Positions 57,100-64,000 of a DNA stretch of 64,000 bases are shown here, one piece after another. The DNA is from CBDDLD01 sp965250025 (GTDB taxonomy: Bacteria > Bacteroidota > Bacteroidia > Flavobacteriales > Flavobacteriaceae), in the NCBI GenBank assembly GCA_965250025.1, contig OZ252283.1:1302001-1366000 (forward strand), written 5' to 3'. Below the pieces are notes generated by a model. That model was given only the letters and a program-made list of their open reading frames with translations. It did not search any database and was not told where the DNA came from. The position numbers and the translations under genes are program-made. Numbering within the stretch: the stretch's first letter is position 1; every line of letters begins with the position of its first letter.

Positions 57100-58052
57100 T
57101 GAATACAATTACAACTACCAATTTTAATTTTCCTAATCAGAAGAGTATATATAAAGGTAAGGTCAGAGAAGTTTATAATATTAACGATGAACTCTTGGTA
57201 ATGATTGCTACAGATCGTTTGAGTGCTTTTGATGTAGTCATGCCTAAAGGGATACCTTACAAAGGACAAATATTAAATCAGATAGCAACCAAAATGATGA
57301 AGGCAACGGAAGATATCGTACCTAATTGGTTGATCGCTACACCAGATCCTAATGTGGCCGTCGGACACCTGTGCGAGCCATTCAAAGTAGAAATGGTCAT
57401 TAGGGGTTATATGTCTGGACATGCTGCCAGAGAATATAAGGCCGGAAAGCGGACCTTATGTGGTGTGCCTATGCCTGAAGGTATGAAGGCGAATGATAAA
57501 TTTCCGGAACCTATTATAACGCCTGCTACAAAAGCCGAAAAGGGAGATCATGATGAGGACATCTCACGAGAGGATATTCTAAAACGCGGTATCGTTTCTG
57601 AAGCAGATTATTTGGTCTTAGAAGATTATACCCGAAAATTGTTTGAAAGGGGAACGGCATTAGCTGCAGAACGTGGTTTGATTTTAGTCGATACCAAATA
57701 CGAATTTGGAAAAACAAAAGACGGTAAGATTGTATTAATTGATGAAATCCATACCCCAGATTCTTCACGCTATTTTTATGCCGAAGGTTATCAGGAACGT
57801 CAAGACAAAGGAGAAGCACAAAAGCAGTTGTCAAAAGAGTTTGTACGCCAATGGTTGATCCAAAACGGATTTCAAGGACTAGAAGGGCAAACCGTACCAC
57901 ATATGAGCGACGAATATATTACAACGGTTAGTGATCGGTATATAGAGTTGTATGAGAATATTACTGGAGAAACCTTTGAAAAGGCTGATCTTAATGACAT
58001 CCAAGGACGTATAGACCATCACGTATTAGCATATCTGGAAGCGCATTATTGA
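57099..58052 (+). CDS. purC: Phosphoribosylaminoimidazolesuccinocarboxamide synthase
   Basis: The 317-residue protein is the longer SAICAR synthase type. KSIYKGKVREVYNINDELLV binds nucleotide, DRLSAFDVVMPKGIPYKG and VEMVIRGYMSGHAAREYKAG are substrate-site segments, and IVLIDEIHTPDSSRYFYA is the metal/ATP motif. It joins aspartate to CAIR in purine synthesis, in the cytoplasm. It is coupled to phoH by a one-base overlap, and its 3' end overlaps the convergent YitT gene by 7 nt. Confidence 0.95.
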   Translation: MNTITTTNFNFPNQKSIYKGKVREVYNINDELLVMIATDRLSAFDVVMPKGIPYKGQILNQIATKMMKATEDIVPNWLIATPDPNVAVGHLCEPFKVEMVIRGYMSGHAAREYKAGKRTLCGVPMPEGMKANDKFPEPIITPATKAEKGDHDEDISREDILKRGIVSEADYLVLEDYTRKLFERGTALAAERGLILVDTKYEFGKTKDGKIVLIDEIHTPDSSRYFYAEGYQERQDKGEAQKQLSKEFVRQWLIQNGFQGLEGQTVPHMSDEYITTVSDRYIELYENITGETFEKADLNDIQGRIDHHVLAYLEAHY

Positions 58053-58933
58053 TCCTGTAATTCAGGAGCCAGATAGCGGCGTTGTGATTTCGACAGGTAT
58101 TTTCTGAGTACGCCACCCTTAACGGTATTCACATCAAATTCAATAATAAAAGCGGAAGGGTCAATATTGGCAATAGTATTATAAGTACGACGAATATCAA
58201 TACGATTTATGACCACATGGATAATGTCCACGTTTTCCTTTTTACCACGATTGCCGTAGCCGGTATTACCAGTATAAACGGTTAGTCCGGTACCAATAAT
58301 CTTCATGAGTTTGATTTCTATGAGTGGCGATTTCTCTGAGACTATCATTAGACCGATGTAGTCTTCGAACCCTTCAATCATGAGATCAATGACCTTTGAA
58401 GTTACCAAGTAGGTCAGTACAGAATACATGGCAACTTCAACCGAAAGTACCAGAGCTGTAATGGAAAACAAGACAATATTAAAAATCAATATCACTTTTC
58501 CGATACTAATACCAAAGGTGTTATTGATGTAAATACCTAAAATTTCTGACCCATCGAGGACAGCGCCATTCTTTATGGTTAAACCAATTCCTGCTCCCAG
58601 AAAGAGACCGCCAAAAATGGCAATGAGAAGTTTATCGTCCGTTAGCATTTCAAAATTTTCAAAGTGAATAAAGAATGCTAAGACAACAATAGAGAATATG
58701 GATTTTATAACGATCTTTCGAGATACAGTAAACCATGCCAAAACCAAAAAAGGAATACTGATAAGGAGTAATAGCCATGAAATATTATAATCAAACAATT
58801 CACTTAATAATAAAGCAATACCGGTAACGCCCCCGTCTAGAAATCCATTTGGTAATAAAAATGCTTTTAAGCCGATGCTGGCCAAAACCACACCAATTAA
58901 AATCTGTACATATTCAGAAATAGAACTTCTCAT
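58046..58933 (-). CDS. YitT family membrane protein (DUF161/DUF2179)
   Basis: Five membrane segments occupy residues ~5-180, including LIGVVLASIGLKAFLLPNGF and GGVTGIALLLSELF (DUF161) and NGAVLDGSEILGIYINNTFG. The C-terminal soluble DUF2179 domain follows (GNTGYGNRGKKENVDIIHVV). At 295 residues it has the usual family length. Function is unknown; some relatives are proposed transporters. It is 12 nt downstream of the bicarbonate transporter gene and may share its transcript. Confidence 0.9.
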   Translation of the reverse strand: MRSSISEYVQILIGVVLASIGLKAFLLPNGFLDGGVTGIALLLSELFDYNISWLLLLISIPFLVLAWFTVSRKIVIKSIFSIVVLAFFIHFENFEMLTDDKLLIAIFGGLFLGAGIGLTIKNGAVLDGSEILGIYINNTFGISIGKVILIFNIVLFSITALVLSVEVAMYSVLTYLVTSKVIDLMIEGFEDYIGLMIVSEKSPLIEIKLMKIIGTGLTVYTGNTGYGNRGKKENVDIIHVVINRIDIRRTYNTIANIDPSAFIIEFDVNTVKGGVLRKYLSKSQRRYLAPELQDQ

Positions 58934-58945
58934 AGCTTTTAACGT

Positions 58946-59908
58946 TTAACACCATTGGATGATACAGAGGTATAGTGGCATACCCAGCGTAATATTAAAT
59001 GGAAATGTAATAGCAAGTGCCATTGGTAAATATAAACTTGGATTGGCTTTAGGTGCTGCCAGTCGCATTGCTGCTGGCACAGCAATATAAGACGCTGAAG
59101 CTGCCAAGATAGCAAAGAGCAATCGATTACCCTCACTTTGCGTAAAGGTCTGACTGAAGACAGCCACCAAGCTTCCGTTTATGATCGGAATTACAATGGC
59201 AAAAATCAACGCAAACCAGCCTTTTTTCAGGAACGACGATAGTTTTTTACCACTGGTAATCCCCATATCCAATAAGAATACAGCTAGGAATCCTTTAAAA
59301 ATATCAGTAGTAAAAGGTTTGATGCCTTCGGCCTGTTGTTCGCTGGCCAAGAAGCCAACGACCAAGCTCCCCAATATTAACAATACGCTACCATTGGTAA
59401 TAGAATGCTTTAATATTTTAGGAATGGCAATTTTATTTTTGTTCTCTTTATCATAAATGGACATCAATAGAACACCCACAATAATTGAAGGTGCTTCCAT
59501 TAGTGCCATAACTGCGACCATATGCCCGCCAAAATCTATTTGCTCAATTTCCAAGAAGGAAATAGCGGTTACAAAAGTAACCGCACTTACAGAACCATAA
59601 GATGCTGCTATGGCTCCGGCATTAGAGACCGTGAACTTACGACGTAGAATGTAATACGTATAAACTGGGACTATGACCGCCAAAAAAATACCAAATAAAA
59701 GCGACCATACAATTTCCATATTAAGATCACTGTGCGATAATTCCTGTCCACCTTTAAATCCTATGGAGAGTAATAAATATAGTGATATAAACTTTGAAGA
59801 GTTTTCAGGAATCTCCAAATCACTCTTCAGTTGTACGGCTAAAATTCCCAGAAAAAAGAATAGGAGTGCAGGGTTAGTTAAGTTATCAACTAACAAATGT
59901 AAATCCAT
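58946..59908 (-). CDS. SbtA-type sodium-dependent bicarbonate permease
   Basis: This 320-residue protein has about ten membrane segments and matches the SbtA family. It opens LVDNLTNPALLFFFLGILAV; two inverted halves carry SIGFKGGQEL, AAIAASYGSVSAVTFVTAI, LLDMGITSGKKL and AAPKANPSLYLPMALAITFP. Cyanobacterial SbtA imports bicarbonate with sodium for carbon concentration. In a heterotroph it would supply carboxylases for anaplerotic CO2 fixation. Two small genes upstream and a divergent LysR regulator complete the cluster. The PII-like SbtB partner of cyanobacteria is not obvious here. Confidence 0.9.
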   Translation of the reverse strand: MDLHLLVDNLTNPALLFFFLGILAVQLKSDLEIPENSSKFISLYLLLSIGFKGGQELSHSDLNMEIVWSLLFGIFLAVIVPVYTYYILRRKFTVSNAGAIAASYGSVSAVTFVTAISFLEIEQIDFGGHMVAVMALMEAPSIIVGVLLMSIYDKENKNKIAIPKILKHSITNGSVLLILGSLVVGFLASEQQAEGIKPFTTDIFKGFLAVFLLDMGITSGKKLSSFLKKGWFALIFAIVIPIINGSLVAVFSQTFTQSEGNRLLFAILAASASYIAVPAAMRLAAPKANPSLYLPMALAITFPFNITLGMPLYLCIIQWC

Positions 59909-59942
59909 AATGTTAATGGTTTGATAAGCTGTGTAGGTGGAA

Positions 59943-60251
59943 TTACTTTACGAAAGTGATTTCTAAAACCCCATTGATTTTAAGGTTATAACCTTCTTTT
60001 CTGGCCTGAGCGATGTAGTCTTTTGCAATCTTCTTTTCATTGTAAAGCTCTACAACGCGTTGGTCAGGATAGGTAGTATTAGCGTCTTGATGGCCTTCAC
60101 ACATACTGATGCGTTGTAATTTGTGAAAATTTATTTTTTCTTCAATCAAAGCAGAGATCACATCAGAAGCTTCAGAAGGAGTAAAAGAACCTTCTACCAA
60201 TTGTATTTTTTGTTCCGTGTTTGTTAGATTTTTTTCTTTTTCTAAGATCAT
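59943..60251 (-). CDS. 102-aa soluble protein of SbtA cluster
   Basis: The sequence shows a strand-helix-strand start (QKIQLVEGSFTPSEASDVIS, then ALIEEKINFHKLQRIS), a Cys/His-containing loop, a long helix (VVELYNEKKIAKDYIAQARK) and a final strand (INGVLEITF). VEGSFTPSEAxDVI recurs in uncharacterised proteins of Bacteroidota in my recollection. It is not a canonical PII protein: the T-loop and second beta-alpha-beta unit are missing. Its position 34 nt before sbtA makes a regulatory partner of the transporter plausible. Function unassigned. Confidence 0.7.
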   Translation of the reverse strand: MILEKEKNLTNTEQKIQLVEGSFTPSEASDVISALIEEKINFHKLQRISMCEGHQDANTTYPDQRVVELYNEKKIAKDYIAQARKEGYNLKINGVLEITFVK

Positions 60252-60278
60252 AATGTTGTGTTTTAAAAGTTGTGAGTG

Positions 60279-60548
60279 TTAGTGTTTATCTCCTAAAAGT
60301 TTTACAATCATAATACAGATAATGATAAAACTGCATATGGCTAATTTTTCCATAAAAATATTACCATTAAGGTAAGATAAGGTCATGGCACCTGATAAGA
60401 ATAATATAACACCTACAGCTGCAATTTTACTGGTTTTTGCACTACCAATGCGCTTAGTTTTTGAGGATGTGTGCGTTACATAAACATCATTAGCGGAATT
60501 GGATAAATCAAATTCTGCTTCTGTAATCTGAGATTTTAATTGTGACAT
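60279..60548 (-). CDS. Small two-TM membrane protein of SbtA cluster
   Basis: The ATG at 60548 (MSQLKSQITEAEFDLSNSAN) is preferred over 60581, as the latter adds an unlikely Cys/Lys leader. The 89-residue product has a polar N-terminus, a basic patch (SSKTKRIGSAKTSK) and two membrane segments (about 42-60 and 64-84). No family recognised. It is the first gene of the minus-strand cluster leading to sbtA, divergent from the LysR gene. Confidence 0.6.
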   Translation of the reverse strand: MSQLKSQITEAEFDLSNSANDVYVTHTSSKTKRIGSAKTSKIAAVGVILFLSGAMTLSYLNGNIFMEKLAICSFIIICIMIVKLLGDKH

Positions 60549-60633
60549 CTGTTTTAATTTTACACTGCAAATGTTAAACAAATTTTTAATTAATTTTTAT
60601 TTATATTTATAATGTTATATATAAACAAAAATT

Positions 60634-61557
60634 ATGCATTATACCTTACACCAACTTCAAATATTTCTTAAAATAGCAGAGCATCAGAGTATTACTAAAG
60701 CTTCAAAAGAACTTTTTTTAACCCAACCTGCGGTATCCATACAACTCAAAAAATTTCAAGATCAATTTTCCATTCCATTAACGGAAGTCATAGGTCGGCA
60801 GTTGTACATCACGGAATTCGGAAAAGAAATCGCCTTTGCTGCTGAAAAGATCCTTAATGAAGTGGAAGCCATTAATTACAGAACGATGGCTTATAAAGGA
60901 CAATTGGCTGGAAAGCTGAAAATATCGGTAGTGTCAACAGGAAAATATGTGATTCCATATTTTCTGTCGGGTTTTATGCACCAACATAAAGGGGTAGATT
61001 TAAATATGGATGTAACCAATAAGGCTAGGGTCATACAAAGTTTAGAGAATAATGAAGTTGATTTTGCCATGGTATCTGTGATTCCAGAGCAGCTAAGCAT
61101 TAATAAAGTGCAGTTAATGCAAAACAAATTGTTTCTGATAGCAGGGAAATCACTACAAATCAATAAGAACATACCAAAAAAGAAATTGTTTGAGGATTAT
61201 CCTTTAATATACAGAGAAGAAGGTTCGGCGACCCGTAATGCTATGGAAGCCTTTATTATTAAGAATAATTTACCCACACAAAAAAAGATGGAGCTAACTT
61301 CTAATGAAGCCTTAAAACAAGCAGTAATAGCAGGCTTAGGGCTTTCTATTATGCCACTTATAGGGATTAAGAACGATTTGGGTAATGGTGATTTGGAGAT
61401 CATTCCCATGCGAGGTTTACCCATTACCACACATTGGAACTTGATATGGCTAAGTTCCAAAAAGTTATCACCAATAGCCACAGCTTATTTAGACTATGTG
61501 GAAGCTGAAAAGGATCGTATTATCAAAGAAACGTTTGATTGGTTTGAAAAATATTAG
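60634..61557 (+). CDS. LysR-family regulator (CbbR/CmpR-like), divergent from SbtA cluster
   Basis: This 307-residue protein opens MHYTLHQLQIFLKIAEHQSI with the winged HTH TKASKELFLTQPAVSIQLKK. The effector domain (residues ~90-290) contains KLKISVVSTGKYVIPYFLSG and the family-typical ALKQAVIAGLGLSIMPLI. The HTH is close to that of CbbR/CmpR regulators, which control carbon-fixation and bicarbonate-uptake genes. Divergent placement 86 nt from the sbtA cluster is the classical LysR layout, so it very probably controls that cluster. An AT-only 10-bp palindrome (TTATATATAA, 60615-60624) sits just before its start and could be part of an operator. Confidence 0.9.
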   Translation: MHYTLHQLQIFLKIAEHQSITKASKELFLTQPAVSIQLKKFQDQFSIPLTEVIGRQLYITEFGKEIAFAAEKILNEVEAINYRTMAYKGQLAGKLKISVVSTGKYVIPYFLSGFMHQHKGVDLNMDVTNKARVIQSLENNEVDFAMVSVIPEQLSINKVQLMQNKLFLIAGKSLQINKNIPKKKLFEDYPLIYREEGSATRNAMEAFIIKNNLPTQKKMELTSNEALKQAVIAGLGLSIMPLIGIKNDLGNGDLEIIPMRGLPITTHWNLIWLSSKKLSPIATAYLDYVEAEKDRIIKETFDWFEKY

Positions 61558-61605
61558 TAAGTAGAAAAATTTCATAAAGAGCTGATAAAGAACCCTTTAA
61601 TTATT

Positions 61606-62700
61606 TTATGTTTTAAGCTTACGTTGTAAAACCATACGCCTGATGTTTGAATACACAAAAGTATTGGGTTTTATAACATAAAGAGAGATCACACAAACAG
61701 AGATCAGGAATAACACAGCACCAATAATAGCTTGCCATGGTGTTAAGGTTTTACCGATTAGTTGTGTGAGTCCTAACCCTGTAAAACTGCCATAGATAAT
61801 GATAAAATGAATGATATATATCGACAATGTTTTTTGACCAATTTTTAGAATTAAAGATTGTTTTAAGTAGGCTTCAAAAGTATAAAAGAAAGCAAAAACA
61901 ACAAGAACATTACCGAGTCGTGTAAACAGATAATTGTAGTAGGCCACATCTTCCAGCAATTGAATGTCGGTTGCATAATATAAGGTATTGAACAGATAAG
62001 CAGAGCGAAAGATGAGTAATAAACCAAAGAGAATAAATCCGGTAATAATGTAAGTTTTAAATCGTGGTTTTTCTAAATAACCATAAAATAAGGTTGCTAT
62101 AAAGGCACCAAATGCCATGTAACCAAACCAAGGTAAAATGGTAAATATGGACCCGTTAGCTTTGGTCATATAATTAGCAAATACCAATGGTATATTGGTT
62201 AACTCAAGATCACGATACAAAGGTTCTGTAATAAACACTGCCATACCAATCAATAACATTAGTATTGAAAAGACTATAGTGCGTTTAAGGCATAATGCAT
62301 ATATAATGACAATGGCTATTAAGGATAAACCAATACATTGCAATACATCAACCACCAGAAAGTAAGTGCGAAAAATGCCCAGAAACCATTCAAAAACAGG
62401 AGTACGCAAGGCATAACCAATACCTATAAGTAGCAAACCGCGCATAATCCCTTTGCGCATTCTGAAATAAGCTTTACCCTGATGTTTGGCTTTAATGAGC
62501 AAATAGGTAAAAATAAGTCCAGATATGGTAAAAAAGATAGGCGCTGTAATACCTCTGAAATACTTCCAGGTATAAAATACCATATTATCTGGATCTCTGT
62601 AAGTGACATCCAATAAGGTATCTATAAAATGCCCCTGTAGCATCATAAGGATAGCAAAAGCCCTTACAGCATCAATAAAAAAGAGGCGTTGTGCAGTCAC
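61606..62700 (-). CDS. DUF1624/heparan-alpha-glucosaminide acetyltransferase-like membrane protein
   Basis: This 364-residue protein has about ten membrane segments. It opens RLFFIDAVRAFAILMMLQGHF, the family motif with the putative catalytic His (QGHF), followed by FRGITAPIFFTISGLIFTYL. It lies between the acyltransferase-3 and DUF1624 families, which move acyl groups from CoA across or within the membrane onto sugars or other acceptors. The acceptor is unknown. It is a single gene, convergent with the LysR gene. Confidence 0.85.
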   Translation of the reverse strand: MTAQRLFFIDAVRAFAILMMLQGHFIDTLLDVTYRDPDNMVFYTWKYFRGITAPIFFTISGLIFTYLLIKAKHQGKAYFRMRKGIMRGLLLIGIGYALRTPVFEWFLGIFRTYFLVVDVLQCIGLSLIAIVIIYALCLKRTIVFSILMLLIGMAVFITEPLYRDLELTNIPLVFANYMTKANGSIFTILPWFGYMAFGAFIATLFYGYLEKPRFKTYIITGFILFGLLLIFRSAYLFNTLYYATDIQLLEDVAYYNYLFTRLGNVLVVFAFFYTFEAYLKQSLILKIGQKTLSIYIIHFIIIYGSFTGLGLTQLIGKTLTPWQAIIGAVLFLISVCVISLYVIKPNTFVYSNIRRMVLQRKLKT

Positions 62701-62768
62701 GTTAGCGTTGGTTGATGCACAAAGGTAAGTGTTACGAATTTAATACAAGAACTTGCCTATGAATTCTC

Positions 62769-63146
62769 TTAATCGTCGTCATTGGTTTTAGGACTGGGAG
62801 TTCCGGCAGGTACACAAGATTGAATATTACCCATCTGAACACCACATGCTCCTATGTTATCTTCACAGACTATTCCATAACCTTTATTAGGGTCCCATGG
62901 GCAAGTGTTGCCGTTGCAAGTTTTTTTCCACCATGTATTTAGCAGATTACTACAATCCTTACAGGTATTTTTCTTGTTCACATAAACGACCTGAGCCCAG
63001 CAGATTTTTGCACCAGGAGCAAGTGCTTCCTGCTCTTGTGTTTCTATGCTTATGGTTTCTTCAATGTCTTTGTCTTTGTTTGTGCCACCACCACAGGCAA
63101 ACAGACATAAACATATTCCCAAAGTGATAAAAATACGTGCTTTCAT
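62769..63146 (-). CDS. Cys-rich small lipoprotein
   Basis: A lipoprotein signal (MKARIFITLGICLCLFAC, lipobox LFAC) precedes an acidic linker and a compact domain with eight cysteines. Its core segments are ICWAQVVYVNKKNTCKDC, WWKKTCNGNTCPW and YGIVCEDNIGACGVQMG. An even number of Cys in an exported domain suggests four disulfides. The tail is PSPKTNDDD. No family recognised. Confidence 0.7.
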   Translation of the reverse strand: MKARIFITLGICLCLFACGGGTNKDKDIEETISIETQEQEALAPGAKICWAQVVYVNKKNTCKDCSNLLNTWWKKTCNGNTCPWDPNKGYGIVCEDNIGACGVQMGNIQSCVPAGTPSPKTNDDD

Positions 63147-63515
63147 AATATACAGTTTTAGTTACACACTATAGCATGCCATTCACTAGCAATTTTAGGG
63201 AATAATAATTCAGGGGAGTACCACTAATATAAGTAATTTTTATTTAAAAGCACTGATTTTTAATGTGTTATAATGAAAATGGATGGCTTAATCATTTAAT
63301 ATTGTAACGAATCAATAACCTTTCAGTTACGATCATCGGTAAGGCCGTAAGTTTTAAATACACTGCCATTACTGTAAAATGGATGTACTTTTTACTAGTA
63401 GTAACTAGCTCTAAATTTAGTCAATAATGATCTAAAGACAAGCAGCACGATGTGATAATGCTTGTTTTTTAAATCGCCTTAATTTTGTTGTCTTTGAATT
63501 TGGTATTTTTAACAC
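63147..63515. other. Divergent intergenic region before the symporter gene
   Basis: About 370 nt with no ORF. TAATTTTG at 63480-63487 fits the -7 consensus TAnnTTTG for the plus-strand symporter gene, with TTG at 63462-63464 only 15 nt upstream, so spacing is short. Nothing else stands out. Confidence 0.4.
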
Positions 63516-64000
63516 ATGCAAACCCTCAATCAACTCCTTAAAGATTTCTCCGCTTTTGCCTGGGGATTACCCTTACTGATCTTATTGGTAGGTGGAGGGC
63601 TTTATCTTATTGTATACTCACGCTTTTTGCCGTTTCGATACCTTGGTCATGCCATACAAGTCTTAAGAGGTAAATATGACGACCCTAATGATCCGGGGCA
63701 GATTTCGCATTTTCAGGCTTTAACCACAGCATTATCTTCTACAATAGGGATGGGAAATATCGCAGGTGTAGCATTAGCTATTGCTGTTGGTGGACCCGGA
63801 GCTTTGTTCTGGATGTGGGTTAGTGCCATAATTGGGATGTCAACCAAATTTTTCACCTCTACACTGGCAGTCTTATACCGTGGTAAAGACAGTGCAGGCG
63901 ACCTGCAAGGAGGCCCCATGTATTTTATAGTGGAAGGTTTGGGGAAACATTGGAAACCTTTGGCTGTGATATTTAGCGTATTTGGTATGTTGGGCGCCTT
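63516..64000 (+). CDS. Sodium:alanine symporter family protein (AGCS), 3' truncated by window edge
   Basis: ATG at 63516 opens a frame that runs off the window. The visible ~161 residues have membrane segments and the AGCS signatures: LLVGGGLYLIVYSRFLPFRY, FQALTTALSSTIGMGNIAGV, the conserved GGPGALFWMWVSAIIGMSTK and GDLQGGPMYFI. The family imports alanine or glycine with sodium. The rest of the gene lies beyond base 64000. Confidence 0.9.
   Translation, partial: MQTLNQLLKDFSAFAWGLPLLILLVGGGLYLIVYSRFLPFRYLGHAIQVLRGKYDDPNDPGQISHFQALTTALSSTIGMGNIAGVALAIAVGGPGALFWMWVSAIIGMSTKFFTSTLAVLYRGKDSAGDLQGGPMYFIVEGLGKHWKPLAVIFSVFGMLGA

Noticed and set aside
59943..60251. Reading the 102-aa SbtA-cluster protein as a PII/SbtB homologue
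   Set aside because: The position fits, but the PII T-loop and second beta-alpha-beta unit are not visible, so the name was not used.

Overview
This window comes from a marine-type member of the Bacteroidota, most likely a Flavobacteriaceae genome. The evidence is low GC, A-rich sequence in place of Shine-Dalgarno sites before starts, TAnnTTTG-type promoters, several type IX secretion (T9SS) C-terminal sorting tails, a SusC-style TonB receptor with a carboxypeptidase-regulatory N-domain, gldF/gldG gliding genes, and the block phoH / SAM hydrolase / gldF / gldG / dnaN. No tRNA, rRNA, CRISPR array, prophage or insertion sequence was recognised.

1-20.2 kb (all + strand): a giant RHS-type polymorphic-toxin locus. 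A >2000-residue protein (cut by the window edge) ends in an RHS-like repeat. It overlaps a small secreted protein, then comes a 3828-residue RHS protein with a signal peptide, YD repeats, a thrombospondin-3-like Asp-rich insert, an RHS core and an AT-rich 295-residue C-terminal tip. Two tightly coupled small genes behind the tip (one with two membrane segments) are immunity candidates. A T9SS-sorted beta-propeller protein follows.

20.7-26.2 kb: a shortened membrane protein, an M15-type zinc peptidase without signal peptide, a 993-residue patatin-like phospholipase, two possible micro-ORFs, and a T9SS-sorted beta-helix protein. 26.7-33.6 kb: an M3 metallopeptidase lipoprotein, a HupE/UreJ-type membrane protein convergent with a His-rich TonB receptor (whose promoter carries a near-perfect 21-bp palindrome over the -33 box), and small lipoproteins.

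33-50 kb: an envelope and signalling region. It holds an amidohydrolase lipoprotein, a membrane-anchored AraC regulator, a secreted RidA-like protein lacking the catalytic Arg, a TlpA-like thioredoxin, and three LytTR regulators (one a complete histidine kinase/response regulator pair) interleaved with three repeat-rich T9SS-sorted proteins.

50-64 kb: mostly core genes: a 49-aa membrane peptide, DUF4870, dnaN, gldG, an extra gene wedged between gldG and gldF, gldF, an ABM-family monooxygenase, SAM hydrolase, phoH, purC and YitT. A bicarbonate-transporter cluster follows (SbtA plus two small proteins, divergent from a LysR regulator), then a DUF1624-type acyltransferase, a Cys-rich lipoprotein and the start of a sodium:alanine symporter.
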